Assembly: GCA_023426425.1 (NCBI GenBank)
Contig: JAFAAT010000076.1
Coordinates: 1-6,322 of the forward strand
Length of the DNA stretch: 6,322 nucleotides
Direction: 5' to 3'
Source of the DNA: Bacteroidota bacterium
GTDB taxonomy: Bacteria; Bacteroidota; Bacteroidia; Chitinophagales; Chitinophagaceae
A program made the translations under genes and the position numbers. Below, in pieces: positions 5,605 through 6,322 of the stretch; the stretch's first letter is position 1, and each line of letters opens with the position of its first letter. Under the pieces are notes generated by a model. The model had not been told where the DNA came from and did no database searches. It saw only the letters and a program-made list of their open reading frames with translations.

Positions 5605-6322
5605 TTACCATTTTTCTTCAATCGACTCAAGTACCGTTACATAACTGATGTACCGGTCTTCAGAAATTTTCTTGTTCGCGACCGCCTCTTTCACAGCGCA
5701 GCCGGGTTCATTAATATGCATACAGTTATTGAACTTACAGTTTGGTAGTTCACGACGCATCTCAGGATAGTAGTGGGAAAGTTCCTCTCTTTCCATATCT
5801 ATCAGCCCAAACTCCTTTACTCCTGGTGTATCAATAATACTCCCTCCAAAGGGCAGGTCAAACATTTCGGCAAACGTTGTGGTATGCTGGCCCTTGCCAC
5901 TCCAGTCTGAGACTTTAGATGTCTTTAGGTTGAGCCCTTCAACCAGTTGATTGATAAGGGTGCTTTTCCCCACACCCGAATGGCCACTGAATAGCGTCGT
6001 CTTTCCTTGCAATTTCTGTTTCAGTTGAGACACTGAATTTGGCTCCAGAGCGACCACCGGAAAAATCTCGTATCCTGCAGAACTGTACATTGCTTGCCAA
6101 TGCTCCAGTTGCTTTTTGTGTTTATCTTTTAGAAGGTCAATCTTGTTAACTACAATAATAGCAGGAATGTGATACGCTTCTGCAGTAATCAGAAAACGGT
6201 CGATAAATCCATTTGAGGTTCTGGGCTCCGCAATAGTCGCAATTACCAGAGCAAGATCCAGGTTGGCAGCCACTATATGCTTCTGGTTTTTATTATGGGG
6301 CGAAACTCTGACGATGTAGTTC
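5605..6322 (-). CDS. rsgA: Small ribosomal subunit biogenesis GTPase RsgA, 5' end outside the window
   Basis: RsgA (YjeQ) is a circularly permuted GTPase that checks late 30S maturation and releases when GTP is hydrolysed on the subunit. In the 238 residues seen, the GTPase motifs come in the permuted order: G4 NKIDL (59-63), G1 P-loop GHSGVGKST (113-121), G2 in GKGQHTTT (142-149) and G3 DTPG (164-167). The C-terminal zinc-binding motif follows as Cys195-x4-Cys200-x-His202-x5-Cys208. The frame stays open to the window edge, beginning NYIVRVSPHNKNQKHIVAAN, which is the end of the N-terminal OB domain. The GTG at 6273 is therefore an internal valine, and roughly 70 residues are missing. All catalytic motifs are intact. 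The stop is 4 bp before the DUF4286 start, indicating an operon. Confidence 0.96.
   Translation of the reverse strand, partial: NYIVRVSPHNKNQKHIVAANLDLALVIATIAEPRTSNGFIDRFLITAEAYHIPAIIVVNKIDLLKDKHKKQLEHWQAMYSSAGYEIFPVVALEPNSVSQLKQKLQGKTTLFSGHSGVGKSTLINQLVEGLNLKTSKVSDWSGKGQHTTTFAEMFDLPFGGSIIDTPGVKEFGLIDMEREELSHYYPEMRRELPNCKFNNCMHINEPGCAVKEAVANKKISEDRYISYVTVLESIEEKW

Noticed and set aside
5601..5630. Longer DUF4286 frame from a TTG at 5630
   Set aside because: It overlaps the rsgA 3' end; the conserved family start MIxYNVTV begins at the ATG at 5600.
6271..6273. GTG at 6273 as the start of RsgA
   Set aside because: The frame continues to the window edge with residues typical of the OB-domain end, so this is an internal valine and the gene is cut by the window.

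Overview
The window looks like chromosomal DNA of a Bacteroidota bacterium, plausibly of the Chitinophagaceae/Sphingobacteriia side, though the exact family is a guess. The evidence is: a DUF4286-family protein next to RsgA; a free-standing 37-residue ribosomal protein of the THX family; a perfect Bacteroidota-type promoter (TTTG, 19 bp, TATATTTG) before an HU gene; and starts that mostly lack a Shine-Dalgarno sequence. The window is cut at both ends, through an asparagine synthase gene on the left and rsgA on the right.

Left part (1-3291, plus strand): the C-terminal half of a glutamine-dependent asparagine synthase, then a GT4 glycosyltransferase, then a protein with an N-terminal receiver domain and a C-terminal histidine-kinase-like module. 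The last two genes overlap by ATGA, so their translation is probably coupled. This looks like the end of a surface-polysaccharide locus carrying its own signalling protein. The kinase-like half keeps the H-box histidine and the N-box asparagine, but it lacks the acidic residue after the histidine and the glycines of the ATP-lid boxes. It is therefore probably a weak or dead kinase.

Middle (3292-4539): a 249-bp intergenic stretch between convergent genes, with two small hairpins and a tandem heptamer but no recognisable gene. It is followed on the minus strand by a WbpP/TviC-type UDP-N-acetylglucosamine 4-epimerase, an enzyme that makes UDP-GalNAc-type donors. It fits functionally with the polysaccharide genes across the gap.

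Right part (4599-6322, minus strand): housekeeping genes. Read in the direction of transcription they are rsgA (30S maturation GTPase, partial), a DUF4286 gene 4 bp behind it, HU with its own promoter and an intrinsic terminator, and then the tiny THX gene. Two of the four act on the small ribosomal subunit.

I see no mobile element, CRISPR array, tRNA or rRNA, and no clearly new multi-gene system. The most unusual item is the receiver/pseudo-kinase protein coupled to a glycosyltransferase. The most easily overlooked item is the THX gene.
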